Below, in pieces: positions 16,291-23,997 of a stretch of DNA of 64,000 bases. Source of the DNA: RGDT01 sp964630925 (GTDB taxonomy: Bacteria > Planctomycetota > Planctomycetia > Gemmatales > Gemmataceae); the NCBI GenBank assembly GCA_964630925.1, contig CAZVZK010000025.1:19934-83933 (forward strand), written 5' to 3'. The notes under the pieces were generated by a model. It was not told the origin of the DNA. It searched no databases and saw only the letters and a program-made list of their open reading frames with translations. The stretch's first letter is position 1. Every line of letters begins with the position of its first letter. A program made the translations under genes and the position numbers.

Positions 16291-18180
16291 ATGACTGACC
16301 CCCGCCGCGCCCTCGCCGACCTCGCCCTCCCCGACGGCGGCTGGCCCTACGCCCCCGGCCAGCCCGCCCACCTCGAGCCCACCTGTCTGGCGCTCCTCGC
16401 CCTCGCGGGTGATCCCGAACATGAGCCCGCGTGCAAGGCGGCCCTCGCCTGGGTCGAGTCGTGCGCCGTCGGCGACGGGACGTATCGCCTCGCCCGTGGC
16501 CGGCGCGAGGCCGTGTGGGCCACCGCCCTCGTCCTGTTCACCCGCGCCGCCCTGGGCGAGGATGCCGCCAAACTCACCCCCCTGGCCCAGGCGCTTCTCG
16601 CCCTGCGTGGCCGCACCATCGAGACGGGCCGCGACGACGACATCAACGACATCGACGGCTCGATCCCCGGCTGGCCGTGGGGCGAGAACAACTTCTCCTG
16701 GGTGGAGCCGACCTCGTGGGCCATCCTCGCGTTGCGGCGGATCGGCCAGGGGGCCTCGCCCCGCGTCGCCGACGGGCAGAAACTGCTGCTCGACCGCACC
16801 CTCGGCCCCGGCGGGCTGAACTACGGGAATCGTCGCATTTTCGGCGTAACCCTGGAGCCGATCCCGACGCCGACCTCCCTCGGCTCGCTCGCGCTGCAAG
16901 GCGTCAAGGACGAGCGGGCCTCACGCTCCCTCGACTATCTGGAGAAGGCGTCCGCCGACGGGCGCGACGTGGACCACCTCGCCTGGGCCATCCTCGCCCT
17001 CGACGCCTGCCGGGGCGGCGACCTCGCGGCGCTGCGCCAGCGCCTGCTCGACGCCGTCGAGGCGCGGACGAAGGTGCCGTACATCCGCCCGTCGTCGGTG
17101 CATTCCGCGCTGGCCTGCCTCGCCCTCGCCACCCCGGGCCGCAACCCGTTCAAACTCCCCGAGGTGCCCGCTGGGGCGCCGCTGGCCGAGGGCAAGCTCT
17201 CACCGCCGTCCTGGTCGCTGGGCGGCTGGGCCAGCTCGACGGTCAAGGGCTGGGTTGTGTTCGCCTCGGGCCAACTGCGCCCCGTCGATACCACGTCGAA
17301 CGTCCACATCGCCACGGCGGACAGCTACGACGGCGATCTGGCCGGCGTGATGGGCAAGCAGTACGAGGCGTTCCGCGAGAGGGTGCCCCTGAAGGGGCGG
17401 CGCGTCGTCCTCAAGCCGAACCTCGTGGAGTACCACCGCGACAAGGTCATCAACACCGACCCGCGTTTCGTCTCCGGCGTGATCGAGATGTGCAAGCGCG
17501 AGGGCGCCTCCGAGGTCCTCGTGGCCGAGGGGCCGGGGCACTGGCGCAACGTCGAATACCTCGTGGAGGCGTCCGGCCTGGGCGACGTGCTGCGCCACCA
17601 CGGGGTCCCGTTCATCGACCTCAACCACGACGAGCCGGTCAAGCGCGCCAACCTGGGCCGCCTGACGAAGCTGGAGTACCTGTATTTGACGCGGACCATC
17701 GACACGGCGGACGTGGTGATCTCGCTGCCGCGTCTGAAGACGCACCACTGGGCGGTGGCGACGCTGTCGCTGAAGAACCTCTTCGGCACGCTGCCCGGCA
17801 TCTGCTACGGCTGGCCGAAGAACGAATTGCACTGGCGCGGCATCGACAACAGCATCGTGGACATCGCGCTGACGCGGACCCCGGACCTCGCCATCGTGGA
17901 CGGCATCGTCGGCATGGAGGGCGACGGCCCGCTCAACGGCACGCCCAAGCCGATGGGCCTGATCGTGATGGGCACCGACCTCGTCTCGGTGGACGCGACG
18001 TGCTGCCGGCTGATGATGCTGGACCCGGCGCAGGTGGGCTACCTGGTGCTGGGGGCGCAGAAGCGTCTGGGCAACATCGACGAGGCGAAGATCCAGCAGT
18101 TGGGCGAGAACATCGCGGCGCGGCGGAAGCCGTTCGCGACGGTGCCGGGCCACAAGCGGGCGTGGCTGGGCCGCGAGTGA
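16291..18180 (+). CDS. Fusion of alpha/alpha-toroid (prenyltransferase-like) domain with DUF362
   Basis: One frame of 629 codons. Residues 1 to about 310 form an alpha/alpha toroid like squalene cyclases and prenyltransferases, with QW-like repeats: DGGWPYAPGQPAHLEPT, SWVEPTSWAILALRR, DHLAWAILALDA. The DxDD acid motif of cyclases is not evident. Residues about 345-610 are DUF362: LKPNLVEYH near 373, GASEVLVAEGPGHW, VISLPRLKTHHW, LSLKNLFG and VSVDATCCRLM. DUF362 proteins are often iron-sulfur or membrane associated, but their chemistry is unsettled. The cyclase part probably serves as a binding scaffold. The joint lies in continuous well-coded sequence, so the fusion is real rather than a read-through. 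Confidence 0.85.
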   Translation: MTDPRRALADLALPDGGWPYAPGQPAHLEPTCLALLALAGDPEHEPACKAALAWVESCAVGDGTYRLARGRREAVWATALVLFTRAALGEDAAKLTPLAQALLALRGRTIETGRDDDINDIDGSIPGWPWGENNFSWVEPTSWAILALRRIGQGASPRVADGQKLLLDRTLGPGGLNYGNRRIFGVTLEPIPTPTSLGSLALQGVKDERASRSLDYLEKASADGRDVDHLAWAILALDACRGGDLAALRQRLLDAVEARTKVPYIRPSSVHSALACLALATPGRNPFKLPEVPAGAPLAEGKLSPPSWSLGGWASSTVKGWVVFASGQLRPVDTTSNVHIATADSYDGDLAGVMGKQYEAFRERVPLKGRRVVLKPNLVEYHRDKVINTDPRFVSGVIEMCKREGASEVLVAEGPGHWRNVEYLVEASGLGDVLRHHGVPFIDLNHDEPVKRANLGRLTKLEYLYLTRTIDTADVVISLPRLKTHHWAVATLSLKNLFGTLPGICYGWPKNELHWRGIDNSIVDIALTRTPDLAIVDGIVGMEGDGPLNGTPKPMGLIVMGTDLVSVDATCCRLMMLDPAQVGYLVLGAQKRLGNIDEAKIQQLGENIAARRKPFATVPGHKRAWLGRE

Positions 18181-18337
18181 GCAAGCCGTTTTGGGTTAGC
18201 CGCGACGCGAAGCGGAGCGCGCCCATACCTCCCGCTACTCCCAACGGGCGACATTCGGCGACATCGCCGATTCCGCCCTCCCCATATCGCCCCCGGCACG
18301 GTACGCTCGCACGGTTGTCCCGCGCCGCGAGCCCCCG

Positions 18338-19450
18338 ATGCCCCCCGAATCCGAGCTGCTGACCGCCACCGCCGACGCCCTGCGCATCGAGCCAGTGCGC
18401 TGGCTCGTCCCCAACCACATCCCCTCCGGCATGCTCACCGTCCTCGCCGGCGAGGGCGGCCAGGGCAAGAGCTGCCTCACCCTCCACCTCGCCGCCGCCC
18501 TCACCCGCGGCCTGCCCGCCCTCGGCCTCACCTACCCCGCACCCGACGGGGATGCCCTGATCTGCTCGTGCGAGGACGACCCCGCCCGCACCGTCGCACC
18601 GCGCCTCCTCGCCGCCGGCGCCGACCTCCGCCGCGTCCACCTCGGCGCCCACCTCAGCGGCGACAGGCCGCGGACCTTCACCCTTGACCGCGTCCCCGAG
18701 CTGGAACGCGCCCTCACGCGCCTGCCCGCCGTCCGCCTCCTCGTCATCGACCCCGTCACCGCGTTCGTCGGCGGCTCCGGCGTCAACGACCACAAGGACA
18801 GCGACGTGCGCTCCCTGCTGGCCCCGCTCGCCGACCTCGCCCAGCGTCGCCGCCTCGCGGTGATCCTCGTGCTCCACCTGAACAAGGCCCCGGCGGCCCG
18901 CGCCGTCCACCGCATCCTCGGCAGCGTCGGCTACGTCAACGCCGCCCGCGCCGCCTTCGTCGTCGGACGCGACCCGGCCTGTAAGGAGCGCCGCGTCTTG
19001 GCCCCCGTGAAGACCAACCTCGCCGAGGCCCCGCCTTCCCTCCTCTTCACCCTTGAGCCGTCCCCCGAACCCGAGGCCACGGACATCCTGTCCCACCACG
19101 GCGCCCACCTCGCCGACGATGAACGCCGCGACCTGAGGGCCCAGCTCGTGCGTGTCGCCTGGCACGGCACGACCCCCCTGAGCGCCGACGAGGCCCTGGC
19201 GCACGCGGGCTCGACCCCACGCAAGCCGACGCGCGTCGAGAGCTGCGCCAACTGGCTGCGCGAGCAGTTGCAGGACGGCCCACGCCAGTCCGCCCACCTG
19301 GAGATCATCGCCATCCCCGCCGGCTTCAATCACGAGAACCTCGTGGACGCCCGCCAGCTCTTGAAGGCGGAAGGCCTCCAGGTGTCGAAGCGAGTCGAAG
19401 GCTGGTGGGTCGGCTTCGGCGACCCCGCCAGGTGGAGCTCCCCCCGCTGA
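18338..19450 (+). CDS. RepA-like RecA-fold ATPase (AAA_25 type)
   Basis: A protein of 370 residues with Walker A GEGGQGKS (38-45), acidic CEDDP after the second strand, and Walker B LLVIDPVTAFVG. This is the RecA-fold architecture of RepA-type helicases carried by phages and integrative elements. The C-terminal part (about 270-365) looks like a winged-helix unit (WLREQLQDGPRQSAHLEIIA...). It probably loads or unwinds DNA, or regulates an element. Iteron-like direct repeats follow its stop, and a HicBA pair lies 370 bp downstream. No integrase or primase is seen, so it may be a remnant of a mobile element. Confidence 0.8.
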   Translation: MPPESELLTATADALRIEPVRWLVPNHIPSGMLTVLAGEGGQGKSCLTLHLAAALTRGLPALGLTYPAPDGDALICSCEDDPARTVAPRLLAAGADLRRVHLGAHLSGDRPRTFTLDRVPELERALTRLPAVRLLVIDPVTAFVGGSGVNDHKDSDVRSLLAPLADLAQRRRLAVILVLHLNKAPAARAVHRILGSVGYVNAARAAFVVGRDPACKERRVLAPVKTNLAEAPPSLLFTLEPSPEPEATDILSHHGAHLADDERRDLRAQLVRVAWHGTTPLSADEALAHAGSTPRKPTRVESCANWLREQLQDGPRQSAHLEIIAIPAGFNHENLVDARQLLKAEGLQVSKRVEGWWVGFGDPARWSSPR

Positions 19451-19468
19451 ACCGCACCCAAGAGAGCC

Positions 19469-19590
19469 AAGGGTGCCAAGAATGCCAAGGGTGCCAACGA
19501 GGGCCCCGGAATGGACGCCGCCCGCGTCACTCCGGCGACTACAACGCCCTTTCATCTCAAGGGTGCCATTCAAGGGTGCCAAGCGTGCCA
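19469..19590 (+). repeat. Iteron-like direct repeats AAGGGTGCCA
   Basis: Four exact copies of AAGGGTGCCA start at 19469, 19487, 19559 and 19572, with variants (AAGAATGCCA at 19478, AAGCGTGCCA at 19581) directly adjoining. They lie in the 372-bp gap (19451-19822) between the RepA-like ATPase and hicB. The rest of the gap has no gene that I can support. Short spaced direct repeats beside a RepA-like gene recall iterons, but they may equally be a degenerate 3' coding extension. Confidence 0.6.
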
Positions 19591-19822
19591 GCCACGCCGG
19601 CCCCTCCGCGGCCCACATCCTCGCTGAAATCGAGCGGCTCAATTCTCTTCCCGTTCTTCCCACTGGCGAAGGCCATGATCCGCCCTGTAGCCCCTCGCCT
19701 TCTCGACCCCCCTTCCAGGCCAGCGCGCCCCGTGAGGGGCCCGAGCACGGCACGCACACGCGAGTTGCGTCCGTCACCGGCCGTTGCTACGATGTCGTTG
19801 TCGCCAGAGGGCGGGGTGCCGC

Positions 19823-20038
19823 ATGCCGAGCGAATTCACCGCTGTGATCGAGCGCGACGGGGAGTGGTTCATCGGTTACTGCCCGGAGATCCCCGGCGCG
19901 AACGGCCTCGGCCAGACCACCGAGGAATGCCGCGAGGACCTCGCGGAGGCGATCAAACTGATCCTGGAGGACAGGCGCGAGGACGGCCTGCGCGGCGTGC
20001 CGGCGGACGCGGACATCGGCCGGGTCATCATCGCATGA
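19823..20038 (+). CDS. hicB: HicB-family antitoxin
   Basis: A protein of 71 residues (MPSEFTAVIERDGEWFIGYCPEIPG at the start; motif GQTTEECREDLAEAIKLILED), the partial RNase H-like fold of HicB. It starts at the ATG at 19823, preceded by AGGGCGGGG. HicB binds and neutralises the HicA RNase. No DNA-binding tail is seen after residue 70, so this is the short HicB form. The stop codon overlaps the hicA start by 4 bp (ATGA), so the two are translationally coupled. Antitoxin-first order. Confidence 0.88.
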   Translation: MPSEFTAVIERDGEWFIGYCPEIPGANGLGQTTEECREDLAEAIKLILEDRREDGLRGVPADADIGRVIIA

Positions 20039-20223
20039 AGCGCGAGGGCCTGTTGAAGCACTTGAGGCGGCACGGCTGCGTCCTGAAACGGGAGGGCCGC
20101 AGACACTCGCTCTGGACGAGCCCCCAGACGGGGCAGACCGAGGCCGTCCCCCGGCACGTCGAGATCCCCGACGTGCTGGCCCGCAAGATCTGCCGGGGGC
20201 TGTCGGTCCCCGAACCGACCTGA
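20035..20223 (+). CDS. hicA: HicA-family mRNA interferase toxin
   Basis: A protein of 62 residues (MKREGLLKHLRRHGCVL...) with the dsRBD-like HicA fold. GRRHSLW carries the catalytic His in place of the common GSH, and VPRHVEIPDVLARKICRGL matches the C-terminal strand and helix. HicA cleaves mRNAs when not held by HicB. It overlaps hicB by 4 bp. The GRRH variant at the active-site turn keeps the His, so activity is likely. Confidence 0.88.
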   Translation: MKREGLLKHLRRHGCVLKREGRRHSLWTSPQTGQTEAVPRHVEIPDVLARKICRGLSVPEPT

Positions 20224-20238
20224 ACGAGGGAGCGACTC

Positions 20239-20571
20239 ATGACCGATCCCACGCCCAGCAAACGGTACAAGCTGCTGGCCCCGGACGGCAGCACCTACGG
20301 GAGCGAGACACCAGGCACATTCGGCGGGAACAAAGGGAACAAAAGGGATCTCATCTACGGCCGACTCGACTGCCCCTCGGCCATCCGTCACTTGCCGGGG
20401 TATGCGAAGGTCCGGGTATTCTTCGCCGACGAAGCGGCAGCCATTGCGGCGGGGTACAGGCCGTGCTACGTCTGCATGCAGGGGCGGTACCGCGCGTGGA
20501 AGAGGGGCGGCGTGCCGAAGACGGCCGAGTATCCGTGGTACAGGGTGCCGAAAACCGAGGGAGGCGGATGA
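20239..20571 (+). CDS. Ada metal-binding-domain-like protein
   Basis: A protein of 110 residues resembling the zinc-binding N-domain of Ada. Residues about 35-90 carry RDLIYGRLDCPSA..., VRVFFADEAAAIAAGYRPCYVCM. The AAGYRPCYVC block is the standard second metal knuckle. Only three of the four usual Cys are obvious (RLDC, PC, VC), so the first ligand may differ. No alkyltransferase domain follows. A DNA-binding or repair role is inferred. It starts 15 bp after hicA and overlaps the next gene by 4 bp (ATGA). Confidence 0.7.
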   Translation: MTDPTPSKRYKLLAPDGSTYGSETPGTFGGNKGNKRDLIYGRLDCPSAIRHLPGYAKVRVFFADEAAAIAAGYRPCYVCMQGRYRAWKRGGVPKTAEYPWYRVPKTEGGG

Positions 20572-20987
20572 ATCACCGGCCCACGATGCGAGCTGCGTCC
20601 AACCCCACCGACGATGACCTCCGCGCTTGGGCCTACGGCCCGTCCACCGACACGCCGATCCAAGACTGGGATCTGGTGCTGTCCTGGGGCGTGGATCGGG
20701 GCCGGCTGCGTCATTGCGTGGGGTACGCCGACGACCCATCGTGCCCCAACGCCTCGTTCTTCCTCGAACTGCTGTACCAGTGGGTCAAGACCGTCGGCCG
20801 TAGTCCCACGTTCGACGTGATGCGGCCGGCCGACGACGAATGGCTCGACGTGGCCCGTGGCGTCACCGACCCGGCGGTCAAGCGCTGGCGTCACCTCGCG
20901 CGGCTCGTCTTCCAGGGCGCCGACCCCTTCGGCCGTGAGCGTTGGCGTGCGGCCAGGGAGGCGAGTTGGGGGCTGAGCGGCGGCTGA
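20568..20987 (+). CDS. Unknown 139-residue protein in the HicBA island
   Basis: Begins at the ATG overlapping the stop of the Ada-like gene, behind GAGGGAGGCGG. Helical and Trp-rich, with DDDLRAWAYGPSTDTPIQDW near the N-terminus and a repeated xxWxxLARLVFQGADPFG-type end. No signal peptide and no recognised catalytic motif. The overlap says it is co-translated with the Ada-like protein, and both may be accessory cargo of the island. Confidence 0.75.
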   Translation: MNHRPTMRAASNPTDDDLRAWAYGPSTDTPIQDWDLVLSWGVDRGRLRHCVGYADDPSCPNASFFLELLYQWVKTVGRSPTFDVMRPADDEWLDVARGVTDPAVKRWRHLARLVFQGADPFGRERWRAAREASWGLSGG

Positions 20988-20994
20988 GCGGCCG

Positions 20995-21240
20995 TCACCC
21001 TGCGGTCTGGAGGCGGCCCTCGAATTCTCTGTCAGCCAGCACACCGAAATCATCGAGCGTGACCCGCGCAGACAGAACGTGATGTGGTCTGACAAGCTGC
21101 TCGGGCGTCTGGCGCGGGATGTAGACCTCAGCGCCCGATGGCCTGTGCTGGTACACGCGCGTCCCCGTCAGCGTGTCGAACGCCGTGAACCCGAGCCCCC
21201 TCAGGAGCTGGTCGAGCTTCCCGAATGTGACTTCAGTCAT
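20995..21240 (-). CDS. Small HicA-like protein, partner of the DUF4365 gene
   Basis: A protein of 81 residues (MTEVTFGKLDQLLRGLGF...). The pattern of helix, strand (TRVYQHRPSGAEVYIPRQTP), helix and DFGVLADREFEGRL tail resembles small dsRBD-like HicA relatives, but the catalytic GxH motif is not clear. It overlaps the end of the DUF4365 gene by 8 bp on the same strand. Such a pairing suggests a toxin-antitoxin or defence role, which is only an inference. Confidence 0.65.
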   Translation of the reverse strand: MTEVTFGKLDQLLRGLGFTAFDTLTGTRVYQHRPSGAEVYIPRQTPEQLVRPHHVLSARVTLDDFGVLADREFEGRLQTAG

Positions 21241-21751
21241 CGCGTCGAATCCTCAAGAGCGATGCTCGCGCCTCTCGCTTTCGTCGGTGAATCGTCCGGA
21301 TCGCGCTCCGCCCGAGCCTGGCGCTCTCCGGGAGGAACACCCGAACCGTCTTCGCCCCGGTCCTCGGCAGACGCCGTCGGTCCTCCTCGAAATAGCCCTG
21401 AACGTGCAGCCAGTACGCCCGCCGCCTCGTCGCGTCGTACAGAGCCAGGATGACCGGCAAGGGCTCCGTCCGCCACAGGTTGTAGTCGCGGACGTCGAGG
21501 TCGAAGGCGATGCCCCTTGCTCCGACGATCCAGCTCTCCGATGCCTTGAGCTGCCAGAAGATGCTGCCGGGCTCGACCTCGCCGTTCTCGTCAAACGTTC
21601 GCATCATCAGATCGAAACTGTAATCCGGATGCAACTCCTGAACGACGTGCCCCGCTTCGAGGATGATCCTCTCGATGTAGTTCACACTCAGATCGGCGAT
21701 GACGTGTTCCCGCGTCCGACGTTTCCGGAGGTCAGGCGGCAGTCTGGCCAC
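21233..21751 (-). CDS. DUF4365-domain protein
   Basis: A protein of 172 residues matching DUF4365: TREHVIADLSVNYIERI at the start, HPDYSFDLMM, FWQLKAS, LDVRDYNLW and PVILALYDATRRRAYWLHVQGYF. The D...WQLK arrangement resembles a PD-(D/E)xK nuclease core, an old suggestion for this family that I have not tested. It is often seen with mobile or defence genes. The following small gene overlaps it by 8 bp. Confidence 0.85.
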   Translation of the reverse strand: MARLPPDLRKRRTREHVIADLSVNYIERIILEAGHVVQELHPDYSFDLMMRTFDENGEVEPGSIFWQLKASESWIVGARGIAFDLDVRDYNLWRTEPLPVILALYDATRRRAYWLHVQGYFEEDRRRLPRTGAKTVRVFLPESARLGRSAIRTIHRRKREARASLLRIRRDD

Positions 21752-21850
21752 GTCACCACCTCATTGTAAACGAAGCGCCGATGCTCGCAGTGAGGAAAGT
21801 GTACCCGATTCCGCTCGCCCGTCCCACCTAGCCCATCCGCCGAGAGGCGT

Positions 21851-22582
21851 TCACCTCATCTCCCGCACCGCCTCCAGGTTCGTCACCGACACGATCCCCC
21901 ACCCCTCCGGCATGTGCCGCGGCGACAACGCCTCGCGGAAGTGCCGCTCCCAGCGCCGCGCGTACTCCCGCCAGTCCGGCCCCAATTCCACCTCCGGCTC
22001 CGGCACCGCCTCGTACCGCTCGTGGCACCACCGACACACGAACAGCACGTTCGACAGACACCCGCGCCACGGCGTCGGTATCCGCGCGACGTGCCGCCTC
22101 GGCACCACGTGATGCCGCGTCAAGTTGTCGCCCGTCCCACAGCAGACGCACCGGTCGTTCTTCACCGCCATGAAGAACGCCGAGAACGCCCCGTCGTACA
22201 GCTCGCGCAGCCGCTCCTCGTTCCGCGCGTCCGTGAACCGCAGCACGCCCTCGCCCGCCGGCACCGCGTGGCCCTTCCGGAGGTAGAAGGCCGCCCGCTT
22301 CGCGCTGCAGCGCAAGATCGGCTCGCCCGCCGTGCTCTGCACCACGAACGTCTCGTGGCGGATGCACCCGTCGAGGCGCGAGTAGCCGCCCTCGCGCGGC
22401 TCCGTCTCCGTCCACCCGGCCCAGTTCTTCGCCTTGCACCGCCCCACGCCCAGCCCCACCGCCCGCCTCGGCCCGTGCAGCACGCGGTACTCGACCCACT
22501 CGCCCACGGCCTCGACACGCACGACGAACGCCTGGCCCGAGCGGGCCTTGCGGTAGTACGTCCTCCCCACGGCCGGCGTCAT
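21851..22582 (-). CDS. HNH endonuclease-domain protein
   Basis: A protein of 243 residues from the ATG at 22582. The C-terminal half carries an HNH fold: RCVCCGTGDNLTRHHVVPR provides the first Cys pair and the catalytic His, and NVLFVCRWCHERYE the second Cys pair and metal-binding His. The N-terminal 130 residues (YYRKARSGQAFVVRVEAVGEW...) look like a beta-rich recognition module of no known family. It is probably a metal-dependent DNase of a mobile or defence locus. It stands alone on this strand. Confidence 0.82.
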   Translation of the reverse strand: MTPAVGRTYYRKARSGQAFVVRVEAVGEWVEYRVLHGPRRAVGLGVGRCKAKNWAGWTETEPREGGYSRLDGCIRHETFVVQSTAGEPILRCSAKRAAFYLRKGHAVPAGEGVLRFTDARNEERLRELYDGAFSAFFMAVKNDRCVCCGTGDNLTRHHVVPRRHVARIPTPWRGCLSNVLFVCRWCHERYEAVPEPEVELGPDWREYARRWERHFREALSPRHMPEGWGIVSVTNLEAVREMR

Positions 22583-22644
22583 GGCGTCCCCCCGTCGGCA
22601 CGGCGGTTGCATCGGAGGCATTCTACGCCCCCGGAGGGACGCCG

Positions 22645-23340
22645 ATGAAGTGGCCTGACTGGGGCGGCATGTTCATCCCGGACCTCTCCCTGCTGGAGTC
22701 GTTCGCCCGCGCCTCCGCCGTCTACCTCGGCCTGCTCATCCTCTTCCGCGTCGTCCTCAAACGCCAGGCCGGGAGCCTCGGCCTGCCCGACATCATGCTC
22801 GTCGTCCTCGTCTCCGAGTGCGTCTCGCCGGCCCTCGGCGCCGAGTCGAAGTCCGTGACCAACGGCCTCGTCGCCGTCGCCGCCCTCCTCTTCTGGAGCT
22901 ACGCCCTCGACCGCCTCAGCAACCACTGGCCCTGGCTGGAGCGCCTCCTCGAGCCGGAGCCGGTCCCCCTCGTCCGCGACGGCCAGACGCTGACCAGGAA
23001 CATGGAGGCCGAGGGCATCTCCCGCGAGGAGCTGGAGGCCCAGATCCGCGCACAGGGGGTCGCCGACATCCGGCACGTCCGCTCGGCCATCCTGGAGTCG
23101 GACGGCCAGGTGAGCGTCATCCGCGCCGAGGCCTCCTCGCGGCCCGATTCCCCCCCCGAAACCCTGGAGGACGCCCTCGGCCAGTACCGCGCCGCGGCAT
23201 CCAACCTTGAAGCCGCCCTGCGGCGACACGAGGAGGCCGCTCGGGCCGCTCGGGAGGCCCTCCGGGGCGTGAAAATGGCGTCGGAAATGTCGGCGGAATC
23301 GGCGCCGGAAGCGCCCCCGGACGGTGCCGTCCGCGTATAA
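22645..23340 (+). CDS. DUF421 (YetF-like) membrane protein
   Basis: A protein of 231 residues with three N-terminal membrane helices (about 20-40, 50-66, 72-92), then the cytoplasmic DUF421 domain (EPVPLVRDGQTLTRNMEAEGISREEL, ILESDGQVSVI). The tail, residues 175-220, is a charged helix. DUF421 proteins are inner-membrane proteins of uncertain function. The ATG at 22645 follows CGGAGGGACGCCG. Confidence 0.87.
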   Translation: MKWPDWGGMFIPDLSLLESFARASAVYLGLLILFRVVLKRQAGSLGLPDIMLVVLVSECVSPALGAESKSVTNGLVAVAALLFWSYALDRLSNHWPWLERLLEPEPVPLVRDGQTLTRNMEAEGISREELEAQIRAQGVADIRHVRSAILESDGQVSVIRAEASSRPDSPPETLEDALGQYRAAASNLEAALRRHEEAARAAREALRGVKMASEMSAESAPEAPPDGAVRV

Positions 23341-23397
23341 TGTAAGTGTGATCAGAGACTGCATTTCCGACCGAATCCTTGCCATTCCGGAGACCAT

Positions 23398-23796
23398 ATG
23401 AACGACCCGATCCAGGAGGGGCTCCTGCCCTTCCCACAGGTGGCCGCGCCCGGCCCCGCCGTCGCCGTCATGGGCCCGCCCGCGCCCGACGCCGCCCGCA
23501 GCGCCGCCGGACGCGAGGGCGCGCGGCGCCTCGTGGAGCTGGCCCGCCTGGGGAAGCGCTACGAGGAGGAGCACGGCCTGAAGCCCGGCTGGCAGCGCCG
23601 CCGCCAGCTCATCCAGCTCGGCAAGCGTTACGAGGTGGAGCACGGCCTGCGGCCCGCCCGCGTGAAGCGACGCAAGAAGGAGGACGCCTGGAAGGACCTG
23701 GTGTCCGCCCTCGCCGTCCTCGTCCGCCCCAGCCAGCGCGATACGGCGCTGCGGCTCCTGGCGGCGTTGCGGCCCGAGGCGGCCCCGGCGGCGTAA
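23398..23796 (+). CDS. Small protein with tandem LGKRYEEEHGL repeats
   Basis: A protein of 132 residues with no signal peptide. It contains two copies of a 20-residue unit, LGKRYEEEHGLKPGWQRRRQ and LGKRYEVEHGLRPARVKRRK (about 49-68 and 73-92), flanked by a Pro/Ala-rich start and a helical end. The basic tails suggest nucleic-acid binding. No family recognised. Its far side is a 25-bp stem hairpin that should end transcription before the next gene. Confidence 0.65.
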   Translation: MNDPIQEGLLPFPQVAAPGPAVAVMGPPAPDAARSAAGREGARRLVELARLGKRYEEEHGLKPGWQRRRQLIQLGKRYEVEHGLRPARVKRRKKEDAWKDLVSALAVLVRPSQRDTALRLLAALRPEAAPAA

Positions 23797-23860
23797 CCGC
23801 CCTCTGCCGGGGCGGCGAGGCCCCTGGCCCGCCTTCTTCGACACGCCGGGGGCGAGGAGG

Positions 23861-23917
23861 CCGGAAAGCCGAGGCGGCCCGTGCGCGACATCGCACGGGC
23901 CGCCTCTGGCTTTCCGG
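23861..23917 (+). terminator. 25-bp-stem hairpin terminator
   Basis: The arm 23861-23885 pairs with 23892-23917 (one bulged T) around the loop CGACAT. Such a long perfect G+C stem is a strong stop. It is placed after the small repeat protein and about 80 bp before the TTG start at 23998. The long stem could also act on the leader of the next gene. Confidence 0.75.
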
Positions 23918-23997
23918 TGTTGAATCGCTACACCGACAGTCGTACGCGCCCGTGCCGCCGCCACGCCTCGACACCCGCGCCGCCGGAGGACTCTGCC

